From contig CAYLNH010000022.1 of NCBI GenBank assembly GCA_964384625.1, forward strand, positions 1-45,438: a DNA stretch of 45,438 nt, read 5' to 3'. This document shows positions 17,189 to 25,887 of this stretch, piece after piece (within the stretch, counting starts at the first letter, position 1; each line of letters begins with the position of its first letter). This DNA is from CAYLNH01 sp964384625 (GTDB lineage: Bacteria; Verrucomicrobiota; Lentisphaeria; JABSQK01). The notes under the pieces are model-generated. The model had not been told where the DNA came from, did not search any database, and worked only from the letters and a program-made list of their open reading frames with translations. The translations under genes were made by a program, and so were the position numbers.

Positions 17189-18031
17189 TCAGGACCGGCG
17201 ATACCGCTGGGGGGAGGTGCCATGCTGCTGCCGGAAGCGGCGGCAGAAATAGGAGGACTCGGCAAAACCGACGCGAACGGCGATCTCCTTCACCGGCAGT
17301 TCCGTTTCCCGCAGCAGTTGCGCGGCGGCGGCCATCCGCAACGCTTGAAAACGCTGCATAACCGAGACTCCCGTTGTCGCGCGATACTGACGGGTCAAGG
17401 TCGGAACGCTGACGCCGGCAATGATTGCCACGTCCGCCAGAGTCAATGCCTGATCCAGGTTGTCCCGGAGGAATTGGTCGACGGTGTCGTCCAGAGTCCA
17501 GCTTGCCACCGGGTCCTCGGCAGTCTCCACCGTGGACCAGTCCAGCAGCGCCAGAAACCGGGAAAGCCAGAGCAACAGCCGCGCCTGCAGCTCCTCCTTG
17601 GCGCCCGGCGCCCACTGTCCGGCCTGCTCAAGCATCTCCTGCAGGACCGTGATCGCATCGGTCTGCACCGGCCACGGCCGGTCCGCCGGCAGCTCAACCG
17701 GCGGCGCCAGAGAAAAGCTGACGGCAAACCGGCACAGACCCGCAGCCGGCGTGCGCCACCCATGGCGCGTGCCGGGCGCATGCAGTTGCAGCGTCCCCGG
17801 GAGCAGCCGCTGGCGCCGGCCGACGGTCTCCACGGCTTCTCCGTCGACAATCAGCAGGGCCTCATAGTAGGAGTGCTGGTGCGGGGTAATGCAGTAGCCG
17901 GGCGCGGAGGTCGCCAGATTGACCCGGTGCACATGGAGCCGGCGGCCGGCATAGAACAGCTCTCTGCCGGCGGCTTCAAGCCGACGGCAACGCCGGCCCA
18001 GGTCGGTTGGCGGCTTCAGGGAACTCTGCAT
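17189..18031 (-). CDS. AraC family transcriptional regulator
   Basis: An N-terminal cupin-like effector domain (about 25-130, with HQHSYYEALLIVDGEAVETV and the GTLQLHAPGTRHGW turn) and a C-terminal double helix-turn-helix (about 185-280: LTLADVAIIAGVSVPTLTRQ, then KEIAVRVGFAESSYFCRRF). This is the layout of sugar-responsive AraC activators. The gene is divergent from the prepilin-like gene, with 200 bases between them. That gap contains TTGAC-AGTA-GTCAA (18098-18111), a perfect inverted repeat. The target is unknown; the adjacent prepilin-like and sialidase-like genes are the nearest candidates. Confidence 0.9.
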   Translation of the reverse strand: MQSSLKPPTDLGRRCRRLEAAGRELFYAGRRLHVHRVNLATSAPGYCITPHQHSYYEALLIVDGEAVETVGRRQRLLPGTLQLHAPGTRHGWRTPAAGLCRFAVSFSLAPPVELPADRPWPVQTDAITVLQEMLEQAGQWAPGAKEELQARLLLWLSRFLALLDWSTVETAEDPVASWTLDDTVDQFLRDNLDQALTLADVAIIAGVSVPTLTRQYRATTGVSVMQRFQALRMAAAAQLLRETELPVKEIAVRVGFAESSYFCRRFRQQHGTSPQRYRRS

Positions 18032-18231
18032 TGCTGATCAGATCTTATCACAGATTCATCGCCGTCTGCTCTGGCATGACCAGGCTTCGGCCCTATCTTG
18101 ACAGTAGTCAATTCAAATGTCCTTCTCGATGGAGCGGCACCTTGTATACCATAGGCCCCCAATTCCTGCCGACCAGGGGATTTCGCCGAAACCGGCGCTG
18201 CAGTCGATGTGCGCGTGATTGGAATCTATCA

Positions 18232-19041
18232 TTGCTGAGGTTCACGCTCATTGAGTTGCTGACGGCGATCGGCATCATCGCTATTCTGGCAGCGCTGTTG
18301 CTCCCGGTGTTGGGGCGGGCGAAACGGCGAGCCAGGCAGATTGTCTGTCTGAACAACCTGCGGCAGGTCGGCATGGCCTTCTCCATGTATGCCGGTGATC
18401 ACACCCGCTATCCGGCACACGTCTACGAGGTCCAGCGGGAAACCACCGGCGCCACGTGGTGGCCCAATATGATCAGTTGCATGGACGCGACCGTCAACTA
18501 CGACGGCAGGCCGGTCCTGGCGCCGTATGTCGATGCCAATTTCCTGCAGTGTCCGCTCTGTCCGGAGATCGATCTGAACAACGAACCGGCCGGCGCCTGG
18601 CGGATCTACGGCACCTACTTCCTGGCGCCCGGCGCCTGGGGCTCCGGGACCGGCACACCCGGCGGCAGCTACAGCTTCACCAAGTACTGGACCCGGCCCG
18701 AGCGCACCTACACCTTTAACGGCAGAGAACTCTCCGTACTGGCCGGCGACATGCTCTACTACTCCTATGCCGCCGCCGGCGGGAATTACCTGCAGCGCGC
18801 CAACCACGCCGCGTCCGTGCCGTTCTACGTCAGTAAGCCCGCGCCAGGAGCGCAATGGTGGGCGACCGGACGCATCGCGACCGGGATCCCCACGGACCTG
18901 CGCGGCGACCACCAGGCCAACTACGTCTTCGCCGACGGCAGCGCCGAAGGCCACCAGGGCGACAGCAACGCGTTGATTGAATACAACGCCCAGCACAGCG
19001 GCTGGCCGGACGGCGGCACCTGGCTCATCCCCGGCCGCTGA
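18232..19041 (+). CDS. Prepilin-like protein with type II pseudopilin N-terminus
   Basis: The N-terminus is a class III signal: a short leader MLR, the cleavage motif FTLIELL with the invariant Glu at +5, and the hydrophobic helix TAIGIIAILAALLLPVL. The residue before the cleavage site is Arg, not the usual Gly, as I recall from many Lentisphaerae proteins. A CLNNLRQVGMAFSMY segment and a C-terminal H-x9-DG-type motif (HQANYVFADGS) place it in the large DUF1559-like pseudopilin group of PVC bacteria, whose function is not known. I chose TTG 18232, 8 bases after GGA, because it gives a proper leader; the open frame extends upstream to 18007 without a sensible signal. It is 269 residues. Confidence 0.8.
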   Translation: MLRFTLIELLTAIGIIAILAALLLPVLGRAKRRARQIVCLNNLRQVGMAFSMYAGDHTRYPAHVYEVQRETTGATWWPNMISCMDATVNYDGRPVLAPYVDANFLQCPLCPEIDLNNEPAGAWRIYGTYFLAPGAWGSGTGTPGGSYSFTKYWTRPERTYTFNGRELSVLAGDMLYYSYAAAGGNYLQRANHAASVPFYVSKPAPGAQWWATGRIATGIPTDLRGDHQANYVFADGSAEGHQGDSNALIEYNAQHSGWPDGGTWLIPGR

Positions 19042-19058
19042 GCTTCGTCGGTTTTTTT
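19031..19058 (+). terminator. Weak intrinsic terminator after the prepilin-like gene
   Basis: CCGGC (19031-19035) can pair with GTCGG (19047-19051), including one G-T pair, followed directly by seven T (19052-19058). The stem is short, so this is tentative. Confidence 0.35.
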
Positions 19059-19102
19059 CGTGATCCTGCTTGACCCCCGACAAAAGCGCCTCCAGTGTAT
19101 GT

Positions 19103-19115
19103 TATAACAGTTATA
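19103..19115. promoter_or_regulatory. Palindromic operator before the GntR gene
   Basis: TATAAC-A-GTTATA is a perfect inverted repeat with one central base, ending two bases before the AGGAG ribosome-binding site of the GntR gene. AT-rich 13-base palindromes of this kind are typical of autoregulated GntR-family regulators. The left half also looks like a -10 (TATAAC), though I see no -35 at the right distance. Confidence 0.55.
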
Positions 19116-19129
19116 GCAGGAGAGGCGGG

Positions 19130-19771
19130 ATGCCCGCAACGCAGGAAGATATCGTGTTTGCCGCGATGAGAGACGGCATCCTCAACGGCGAAGTGCCGGT
19201 CGGTGCGTTCCTCTCGCAGCGAAAGCTGGCCGACCAGTTCGACACCTCGCTCATCACCTTGCGCGCGGCGCTGCGGCGCCTCGAAAACAACGGGCTTATC
19301 GAAAATGTCCCGCGCTGGGGCGTGCGGATTCCGGAAGATACACCGGAACAGACACGTGACCGCTACTTTGTCCGGGAGGTTTTGGAACTGGCCGCGCTGG
19401 CCCGGATGCGCCGGAACATGACCGAGGCGACCGCTGCCCGGCTCAAGGAACTGGCAGAAGGCTGTGATCAACTGGGCGGCACCGGCGATGCGGCCGTGCG
19501 GAAGTTCGCCGAAGTGCATCACGCCCTCCACCGGTTCATCGTTGTTCGCGCCGACAGCCCGCTCCTGCTGGAGCAGTTCGATCGATTGATGGCGCGCAGC
19601 CTGATGTTGTCCAATGCCCGCCGCGGCTGGGCCCGCGGCGATCGCGATCCCGATCACCACCAGCAACTCGTGAAGGACCTCCTTACTCTCACCCCGGCAA
19701 GAGCTGCGAATGCATTGCGGGCCCATATCCGCCGTGGCCTTGACAACGAACTGGCCGCCATATCTATCTGA
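19130..19771 (+). CDS. GntR family transcriptional regulator (FadR/FCD-like)
   Basis: 213 residues: an N-terminal winged helix (about 5-68, with LSQRKLADQFDTSLITLRAALRRL shortened here to its LADQFDTSLITLRAAL core and GLIENVPRWGVRI wing) and a helical C-terminal ligand domain of FCD type with HHALHRFIV and DHHQQLV histidines that could bind a metal. This is the layout of regulators responding to small organic acids or sugar acids. AGGAG lies 7 bases before ATG 19130. The gene is the first of a run of seven plus-strand genes, 74 bases before the next, and probably controls the catabolic cluster. An in-frame ATG at 19070 lies ahead of the operator and is rejected. Confidence 0.9.
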   Translation: MPATQEDIVFAAMRDGILNGEVPVGAFLSQRKLADQFDTSLITLRAALRRLENNGLIENVPRWGVRIPEDTPEQTRDRYFVREVLELAALARMRRNMTEATAARLKELAEGCDQLGGTGDAAVRKFAEVHHALHRFIVVRADSPLLLEQFDRLMARSLMLSNARRGWARGDRDPDHHQQLVKDLLTLTPARAANALRAHIRRGLDNELAAISI

Positions 19772-19845
19772 AGTCGAAGAGTAGAGGTCTATTCCCAAGG
19801 ATCTTCCCCCGTTTCCCCCCTACGGAACACACCAGGAGAATAAAC

Positions 19846-21384
19846 ATGCAACGGCCGAAAGCGCCATATCGCCTGCTCTACAACAACGACACAACCTGTA
19901 CCGTGACTTGCGTCAGCCCTTGGCGCGAAGAGCACGAAGGCTTCCGCGAGGACATGCTGATCGCGTCAATCGACGAGGTGGCGAACACCGGGGTCGACGC
20001 CTACATGCTCAGTCCGGGCATGGGCTGGGTGCCGTGGTGGCAGAGCGGAGTAGATCCGGACTTCTACGACTGGTGGAAGCAGCGTACGGGACTCGAGATC
20101 GAAGGAGCAGGACTGGTCCCCAACGGATATGACAGCTACGTCTACGAAGGCGGCGACATGGTCCAAGTTCTGGTGAATACCTGTACGAAGCACGGCATGG
20201 CCCCCTTTGTGAGCCTGCGGCTGAATGACGTTCATCACCAGGAGAACTACGCCCGGAAGAATCAGCGGTCACTCGTCTCCTGCCGGTTCTACTGCGAGCA
20301 TCCGGAGTGGCATATCGATCCGGACCATCCGCAGCGGGAAGGCTACTACAAGTGTCGGGGCATGGACTGGTCTATCCCGGAGGTGCGCGATTACAAACTG
20401 GCCTTGCTGACGGAGTTGGCCGAAAACTACGACCTCGCCGGCCTGGAACTGGACTTCCTCCGGGACGACACGCTGTTCCGTCAGAACGGACCGGACGAAG
20501 CGGAACGCATTGAGATCATTGCGGACTTCGTTGGTCAAGTGCGCCAGGCCCTCGACATCAAGCCGGGACGCCATCTCTGCGTGCGCATTCCGCTGCAGTT
20601 GTCCGCCCATCCCGGGATTGGGCTGGATCTCGCCCGGCTGCACGAAGCCGGTGTCGACATGTTTAATCTGTCGGGCTGGTATCACACGACCCAACCCACC
20701 GACATCGCCGAAGCCCGGACGCGGGTTCCGGATGCTGCCATCTATCTGGAAATGACCCACTCTACCGGCAACCACCGCTACTTCCTGCCGCATGGAAAGT
20801 ACGGCACGAACGGCGACCCGCGGACGAGTGATCACCAGTTCTACACGACGGCTAACCTGGCTTGCGAACGCGGTGCCGACGGTCTGAGTCTGTTCAACTA
20901 CGTGTATTACCGGATGGGGCACAAGGAAGACATCCCGATCATGGAGCCGCCGTTCCATGTGTTGCCCAAACTGGTTGATCGCGGTTTTCTGCGACGGCAG
21001 TCGCAGTACTGCATGCTGGCGCGCACGAGCTACAAAGGTCAATTGCCGAGAGAGCTGAATACCGACACATCAGAAAGCTTCACCTTCGATCTCGCACCCC
21101 GACGGAACCGTCCGGACCAAGCGATCCGGCTGCGGGTCCATACCGTACAGGTCCTGGCAGGCCGACAGCTGACAGCGAACATCAACGGCACTGCACTTAA
21201 CGAAACGGACAACTGTAGCCGCTTTTTCGGCAACCCGTTTGACGGCATGATCAGCCCGGCCGGCCATCGCTGCGCTTGGGAAGTCCCGGAGGACCTCCTT
21301 GCGGCTGGTAACAACGAACTTTCCCTAACGCTTGCGTCCGGCGACGCCGTCAACGTCGTCTACATCGACCTGGCAATTCCTTGA
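19846..21384 (+). CDS. Glycoside-hydrolase-like TIM-barrel protein (GH10-like)
   Basis: A 512-residue protein without a signal peptide. The barrel part contains ISLRLND-type strands (FVSLRLNDVHH), YDLAGLELDFLRDD, where paired acidic residues end a strand, and GVDMFNLSGWYH. These resemble the family-10-like (GHL10/DUF187-type) putative glycosidases. The C-terminal 120 residues look like a beta-sandwich (ANINGTALNETDN, NELSLTLASGD). The substrate cannot be told from sequence. AGGAG lies 7-8 bases before the ATG. It is the first structural gene of the GntR cluster and is followed after 16 bases by the M55 gene. Confidence 0.65.
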   Translation: MQRPKAPYRLLYNNDTTCTVTCVSPWREEHEGFREDMLIASIDEVANTGVDAYMLSPGMGWVPWWQSGVDPDFYDWWKQRTGLEIEGAGLVPNGYDSYVYEGGDMVQVLVNTCTKHGMAPFVSLRLNDVHHQENYARKNQRSLVSCRFYCEHPEWHIDPDHPQREGYYKCRGMDWSIPEVRDYKLALLTELAENYDLAGLELDFLRDDTLFRQNGPDEAERIEIIADFVGQVRQALDIKPGRHLCVRIPLQLSAHPGIGLDLARLHEAGVDMFNLSGWYHTTQPTDIAEARTRVPDAAIYLEMTHSTGNHRYFLPHGKYGTNGDPRTSDHQFYTTANLACERGADGLSLFNYVYYRMGHKEDIPIMEPPFHVLPKLVDRGFLRRQSQYCMLARTSYKGQLPRELNTDTSESFTFDLAPRRNRPDQAIRLRVHTVQVLAGRQLTANINGTALNETDNCSRFFGNPFDGMISPAGHRCAWEVPEDLLAAGNNELSLTLASGDAVNVVYIDLAIP

Positions 21385-21400
21385 CCCCTGGAGGCCTGAA

Positions 21401-22231
21401 ATGAGCCCCACCAAATACATGATTCGTTGCGACATCGAAGGCGTCAGCGGGGTCGTCAGCTACGACCAGGCCGAACCCGGCAAGCCCGAGTATGATTTCG
21501 GCTTACGGATGTTCAAGTCCGACCTCTGCGCCTGCATCGAAGGCCTCTTGGCGGGCGGCGCCGACGAGGTCGTGATCTACGACGAGCACTACTACGGCCG
21601 CAACATCGACCCGGCCTGGCTGCCGGAGAGAGTCAGCTTCATCGCCGGTAAGCCGCCGTATCGCGCCGACTGGGCCGGCGGCTTGGACGATGGCTTCGCG
21701 GGCCTTGTCCTGGTCGGCTTCCACTCGAAGTACGGCACGCCCGGCGGCCTGCTGCATCACAGCTATGAACTGGACATCCGGGATCTGCGGCTCAATGGCG
21801 TGTCCGTTGGCGAGATCGGCATGGAGACGGCCATCGCCGGCGACTTCGGTTTCCCCCTCGTCCTAATGACTGGAGATAGCGCCGGATGCGCCGAAGCGGA
21901 GGCATTGGTGCCGGGAACAAAAACTGTTGCAGTCAAAGAATCGCTTGGCGAGAGCGGCGGCCGTTGTTTGCCGTTGGACGTCACGGCAGCGTCGATTCGC
22001 AAAGCGGCCATGGGGGCTGCGACAAAACCGCAAGATGCCAAACCATGGGCCCTGGGGAATGAGGTAACGCTGGAAGTTGTGCTCAATCCCGGCCCCTATG
22101 CGGATGCCGTGCGTAAGTTGTTTGCCGACGACGTCAATGACAACGGTGCGTTGATGATCAAAAGCAACAGTGCCACCGCCGTCTGGGCGGATTATTGGCA
22201 GAAGAAGCTCGAGGCCCAGGCCAATGCGTGA
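21401..22231 (+). CDS. M55 family D-aminopeptidase-like protein (DppA-like)
   Basis: Peptidases of family M55 are zinc D-aminopeptidases that form decameric rings and cleave D-Ala peptides. The zinc-ligand signature DIEGVSGV is at 11-18, a YDEHYYGRNID stretch stands where VNDSHG is usual, GFHSKYGTPGG carries the conserved His, and GEIGMETAIAG with LMTGDSAGCAEA completes the family pattern. Its 276 residues match the family norm. The start ATG 21401 has GGAGG 7 bases upstream; the longer open frame from 21332 overlaps the previous gene and is rejected. In this cluster it might trim a peptide or amide from the glycan substrate, which is inference. Confidence 0.85.
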   Translation: MSPTKYMIRCDIEGVSGVVSYDQAEPGKPEYDFGLRMFKSDLCACIEGLLAGGADEVVIYDEHYYGRNIDPAWLPERVSFIAGKPPYRADWAGGLDDGFAGLVLVGFHSKYGTPGGLLHHSYELDIRDLRLNGVSVGEIGMETAIAGDFGFPLVLMTGDSAGCAEAEALVPGTKTVAVKESLGESGGRCLPLDVTAASIRKAAMGAATKPQDAKPWALGNEVTLEVVLNPGPYADAVRKLFADDVNDNGALMIKSNSATAVWADYWQKKLEAQANA

Positions 22232-23147
22232 GCCCATCACCAACTATGCCCGACTCGGGCTGGTTCATCACATGCTCTATCCCGATTGCGGCGGGCATCC
22301 GGACAAACATGTTCCCACGCTGAAGGCGCTGGCACAGCGGGACGACATTGAGACATTTGACTGCTGCCTGCCGTACGAGCCGGCGGCTCGTGAAGAGCTC
22401 ATTTCGATCCTCCACGATTGCGGCAAGACGGACGTCACCTTCGCCACGCACTTCTTCCCGTTGCGCAAGATCTCCTTCTGCTCGACGAGCATTCCCGAAC
22501 AGGCGCAGACTCGCATGATCGTCAAGGACATGGTCGAGTGCGCCGCGGCAACCGGCGCGACCGGCTTCATCTTCGCGTCAGGAGGTCCTTCACCGGATCA
22601 GGCGAAGCCGGCGCACCATGCAGCGTTCGCCGACTTCTGTCGCTGGCTCTGTAACGAACTCAAGCCGCACGGCATCACGGCATTGCTGGAGCCGTTCGAT
22701 ATGACCATCGACAAGAAATTCCTCTACGGCCCGACCGCCGAGTGCGTCGACCTGATTGAGTCACTGCAGCCGGACGTCGACAACCTGGCTATCGAACTGG
22801 ACATGGCTCATCTGCCGCTGATGGGTGAGATCTTCGCCGATGCAATCCGGGCGGTAGCGCTGTACCTGCAGCGCGTACATCTGGGCAACTGCGTATTGCA
22901 GCAGAGCGATCCACGCTACGGCGACACGCATCCGCCGATTGGCTGTCCGGGCGGAGAAATCGACGTACCGCAATTGAAGGAGATCCTGCAAACATTGCTG
23001 GACGTTGGCTTCCTGAATCGCGAGCAACGCGGCAATCTGGTGATCGAAATGACGCCGTGGCCCGGCCAAAGCGTTGAGGAAACCATTGCCGACAGTTTTG
23101 AACGCCTGAACAAGGCCTGGAAAAACTTGAACGCTCCTATCCGGTAA
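22224..23147 (+). CDS. Sugar phosphate isomerase/epimerase-like TIM-barrel protein
   Basis: An AP-endonuclease-2-type TIM barrel, 307 residues, soluble. Metal-site strands are recognisable as ITALLEPFDM (Glu), LAIELDMAHLPL (Asp and His), RVHLGNC (His) and LVIEMTPW (Glu near the C-terminus), the pattern seen in xylose-isomerase-like epimerases. The start at 22224 overlaps the M55 stop by 8 bases, showing coupling; the upstream in-frame Met is inside the M55 gene. Members of this fold act as sugar epimerases, inosose dehydratases or, together with oxidoreductases, 3-keto-glycoside cleaving enzymes. The FAD oxidoreductase gene follows after 49 bases. Confidence 0.8.
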   Translation: MREPITNYARLGLVHHMLYPDCGGHPDKHVPTLKALAQRDDIETFDCCLPYEPAAREELISILHDCGKTDVTFATHFFPLRKISFCSTSIPEQAQTRMIVKDMVECAAATGATGFIFASGGPSPDQAKPAHHAAFADFCRWLCNELKPHGITALLEPFDMTIDKKFLYGPTAECVDLIESLQPDVDNLAIELDMAHLPLMGEIFADAIRAVALYLQRVHLGNCVLQQSDPRYGDTHPPIGCPGGEIDVPQLKEILQTLLDVGFLNREQRGNLVIEMTPWPGQSVEETIADSFERLNKAWKNLNAPIR

Positions 23148-23196
23148 TTGTGGGGCGGCCATTATTGGTCGCCTTCTGAAATGGGAAGCCACTCCA

Positions 23197-24519
23197 ATGA
23201 TTGAAGCAACCATTCATGAAGACACTGACGTCCTGATCGCCGGCGGCGGCACGGCCGGCGCGATCGCGGCGATACAGGCCGCACGCGCCGGAGCCAGAAC
23301 TACGCTGGCGGAGATGAGCGGCCAACTCGGCGGTACGATGACCAACGGCGGGGTGAACTTCCCCGGTTACTTCCATGCCTGGGGTGAACTGCAGGTGGGC
23401 GGCATCGGCTGGGAGATGGTCAGCGAGACCAAAGAACTCAGTGGCGAGGCCATGCCGCCAATCCGTAACCGTGAGGAGCGGCGGCCCGGCAACTACATCC
23501 CGATCAACATGGGGATCTACGCCGCGCTCGCCGAAGAAAAGGCCGTGCAGGCCGGTGTGACGCTGCACTACCACGAACTGGTCACCGGCATCGAACGGAT
23601 CGACGACTTGTGGGCAGTTCACTGCGTTGGCAAGAACACGGAGCGCACGATCCGGGCAAAGGAGATCATCGACTGCACCGGGGACGCGGATCTCGTGGGC
23701 ATGCTCGGCTTCGAACGCGAGTTCACGGCGACCCGCCAGCCCGGCACACTGGAGTTCATTCTCAGCGGCTACGACGTGAACGACTTCGACCCGGAACAGG
23801 TGGACGCCGATTTCGCACAAGCCGTTCAAGAGAGTCGACTGCTGCCCGGTGATTACGCCGGCATGGACTCCAAATCCTTCATGCTCTTCCTGAAAGCTTA
23901 CGGACGGAACCAATCGCATGTTATCGGCGTGGACGGCACAACGTCAACAACACAATCGGAAGCGAACATCCGCGGGCGCCAGGCACTGCTGCGTCTGTTG
24001 CGCTTTATCAAGACATTGCCCGGTGGCGAAGGCGTTACGCTCGAACGCATGAGCCCGATGACCGCAATCCGCGAGACCTGCCGCATCGTCGGCGAGGCAC
24101 GAGTGACCTGCGACGATTACATCAGTGGCCGGTGTTTCCCGGACGCCATCGGCTACACCGCGTTTTTCGTGGATGTCCATACGAATGACGGCGGGACCAA
24201 GGAGTTCCTTGAGCCCGGCACGTTGCCGACGATCCCCTTCGGCGCCTTGATCCCCAAGGGCAGCTGCCACATTCTCGTCGCCGGCCGGACCGTATCCAGC
24301 GACCGCGCCGCGCATGCCGGCATGCGCGAACAGCCGTTCTGCATGGCCATGGGCCAGGCCGCCGGCGCCGCAGCGGCGCTGGCAGCGCAGCAGCACATTC
24401 CTTCGCGGGACGTTGATTATCACGAATTGCGCGCCTTGCTTCGCCGGCACGGTGCGATTGTTCCGGACGACTCGCGATCACCCGTCGAAGATCGCGTCAA
24501 CAACGACAATGGGAGATGA
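23197..24519 (+). CDS. FAD-dependent oxidoreductase (PF12831-like), first
   Basis: 440 residues with an N-terminal Rossmann FAD-binding motif AGGGTAGAIAAIQAA (about 14-28), a glycine-rich segment GQLGGTMTNGGVNFPG, the second FAD contact IIDCTGDADLVGM, and the C-terminal GRTVSSDRAAHAGMR plus GQAAGAAAALA typical of the FAD_oxidored group. These flavoproteins are abundant in PVC genomes beside glycan-degradation genes, and their substrates are mostly unproven. There is no signal peptide. It shares general layout with the second FAD gene at 25888 but the two are clearly diverged. Confidence 0.85.
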   Translation: MIEATIHEDTDVLIAGGGTAGAIAAIQAARAGARTTLAEMSGQLGGTMTNGGVNFPGYFHAWGELQVGGIGWEMVSETKELSGEAMPPIRNREERRPGNYIPINMGIYAALAEEKAVQAGVTLHYHELVTGIERIDDLWAVHCVGKNTERTIRAKEIIDCTGDADLVGMLGFEREFTATRQPGTLEFILSGYDVNDFDPEQVDADFAQAVQESRLLPGDYAGMDSKSFMLFLKAYGRNQSHVIGVDGTTSTTQSEANIRGRQALLRLLRFIKTLPGGEGVTLERMSPMTAIRETCRIVGEARVTCDDYISGRCFPDAIGYTAFFVDVHTNDGGTKEFLEPGTLPTIPFGALIPKGSCHILVAGRTVSSDRAAHAGMREQPFCMAMGQAAGAAAALAAQQHIPSRDVDYHELRALLRRHGAIVPDDSRSPVEDRVNNDNGR

Positions 24520-24523
24520 AGCC

Positions 24524-25870
24524 ATGACGGAATCGGCAAAGCTCTATCCCGCGCCGGCGGGAGTCAAGGCGTCGGATCGTTATACCGTTTCGGTTGACGG
24601 CGATTCGTCGTTCACCTATATAACCACGTCGCCGGCAGAGGCGGCGTTCACGGCCGGTCATACGGTGTCGTGGACCGGGTTCGATCTGTACGGACCGTGT
24701 GACGTGCGCCTCCAACGTTGTGGCAGAGCCGTCAGCGATGTCGTTGTCCGACCGCGCGCCGTCGGCGTCAGCGTCGATATTGACGCCGGCGAGGTGGTCC
24801 TGCGCCTGGACCGTCCGGCAAAACTGTCGGTCGAGTGCGACGGCGACCTGTCGGACGTCCTGTTCCTCTTTGCGAACGCGCCCGAGACCGACGTCCCGGC
24901 GCCGGACGATCCGGCCGTGGTCTGGTTCGGCCCCGGTGTGCACGAGATCGGCAAGTTCTATGCATTGCAGCCGGCAACCACCTATTACCTGGCTCCCGGG
25001 GCGTTCCTCAAGGGCTCGTTCGCCGGCGGCGGCGACGGCACCCGCGTGATCGGCCGCGGGGTTTTGTCCGGGGCCGAGTACCGATGGCCAGGGCATCTGC
25101 AGGAGAAGAACGCCGATCGTGTGGACCTGGTTAAGCTGGCGGGAAACAACCTCGAGCTGGCCGGCGTCACACTGGTCGACTCGCCGTACTATGTGGTTAT
25201 TGCCGGGGGGCGCGACAATCGTTTCCGTGACCTCAAGATCCTGGCCTGGTATAACAATACCGACGGCATCTCAGCCGGCCCCGGCGCGCGCATCGACGAC
25301 TGCTTCCTGCGCGTTGCCGATGACGTGTTTAAGCCGTTCGTCAACGACACGCGCATTACGCGCTGCGTCCTCTGGGTCGATAAGGCCGCCGCCTTCCAAT
25401 TGACCTGGAACGCGCGGCACGACAGCGGCGGTTCCGAAGTGCGCGACTGCGACGTGATCCACCACGTCCCCTTCTGCACGGAAGCCAACGAATGGACCGG
25501 CGCGGTCTTCTGGAGCTGGCACGGCGGCACTGCGCACATCCACGACCTGACGTTCGATGACATTCGGATCGAGGGCGTCAGTCCGTGTCTGCTGAATGTG
25601 TTTATGAAGCGCAATCCATGGTCGCCGCAGGACGGCGACTGGGGACGCTTCAGCCGGTTGCGATTCCGCAATATCACCGCAGAACAGCCGTTTCGCTTTG
25701 CCAGCCGTCTGCTGGGTCACGATGCAGACCACACGATTGAAGACGTTTCCATTGAAAATCTGCGTATTGCGGGCCGCTTGATTGCGTCGCCCGCAGAGCT
25801 GAATCTGCAGACCAACGAATTCGTCCACGCGCTCCGCCTCCAGGGAACGCCGGTCAAAGCCGAAGGATAG
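24524..25870 (+). CDS. Right-handed beta-helix protein (GH28/GH49-like)
   Basis: 448 residues without a signal peptide. A beta-sandwich-like N-terminal region (about 1-130) is followed by a parallel beta-helix: TYYLAPGAFLKGSF, RVIGRGVLSG, LELAGVTLVDSPYYVV, NTDGISAGPGARIDDCFL and RVADDVFKPF. The NTDGI and DD pairs sit where GH28 polygalacturonases and GH49 dextranases carry catalytic aspartates. The start ATG 24524 has GGGAG 8 bases upstream and lies 4 bases after the previous stop; the longer frame from 24314 overlaps the FAD gene and is rejected. It may be a glycosidase or a lyase-like protein of unknown substrate. Confidence 0.7.
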   Translation: MTESAKLYPAPAGVKASDRYTVSVDGDSSFTYITTSPAEAAFTAGHTVSWTGFDLYGPCDVRLQRCGRAVSDVVVRPRAVGVSVDIDAGEVVLRLDRPAKLSVECDGDLSDVLFLFANAPETDVPAPDDPAVVWFGPGVHEIGKFYALQPATTYYLAPGAFLKGSFAGGGDGTRVIGRGVLSGAEYRWPGHLQEKNADRVDLVKLAGNNLELAGVTLVDSPYYVVIAGGRDNRFRDLKILAWYNNTDGISAGPGARIDDCFLRVADDVFKPFVNDTRITRCVLWVDKAAAFQLTWNARHDSGGSEVRDCDVIHHVPFCTEANEWTGAVFWSWHGGTAHIHDLTFDDIRIEGVSPCLLNVFMKRNPWSPQDGDWGRFSRLRFRNITAEQPFRFASRLLGHDADHTIEDVSIENLRIAGRLIASPAELNLQTNEFVHALRLQGTPVKAEG

Positions 25871-25887
25871 ATCAGAGAGGTCAGAGG

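Noticed and set aside
18098..18111. TTGACA as a -35 for the prepilin-like gene
   Set aside because: No -10 hexamer lies 15-19 bases downstream; the site reads better as the inverted repeat TTGAC-AGTA-GTCAA, a possible operator.
18007..18231. 75-residue N-terminal extension of the prepilin-like protein
   Set aside because: It starts inside the AraC gene's own start region, has a Cys/Arg-rich random look, and would bury the class III signal sequence.
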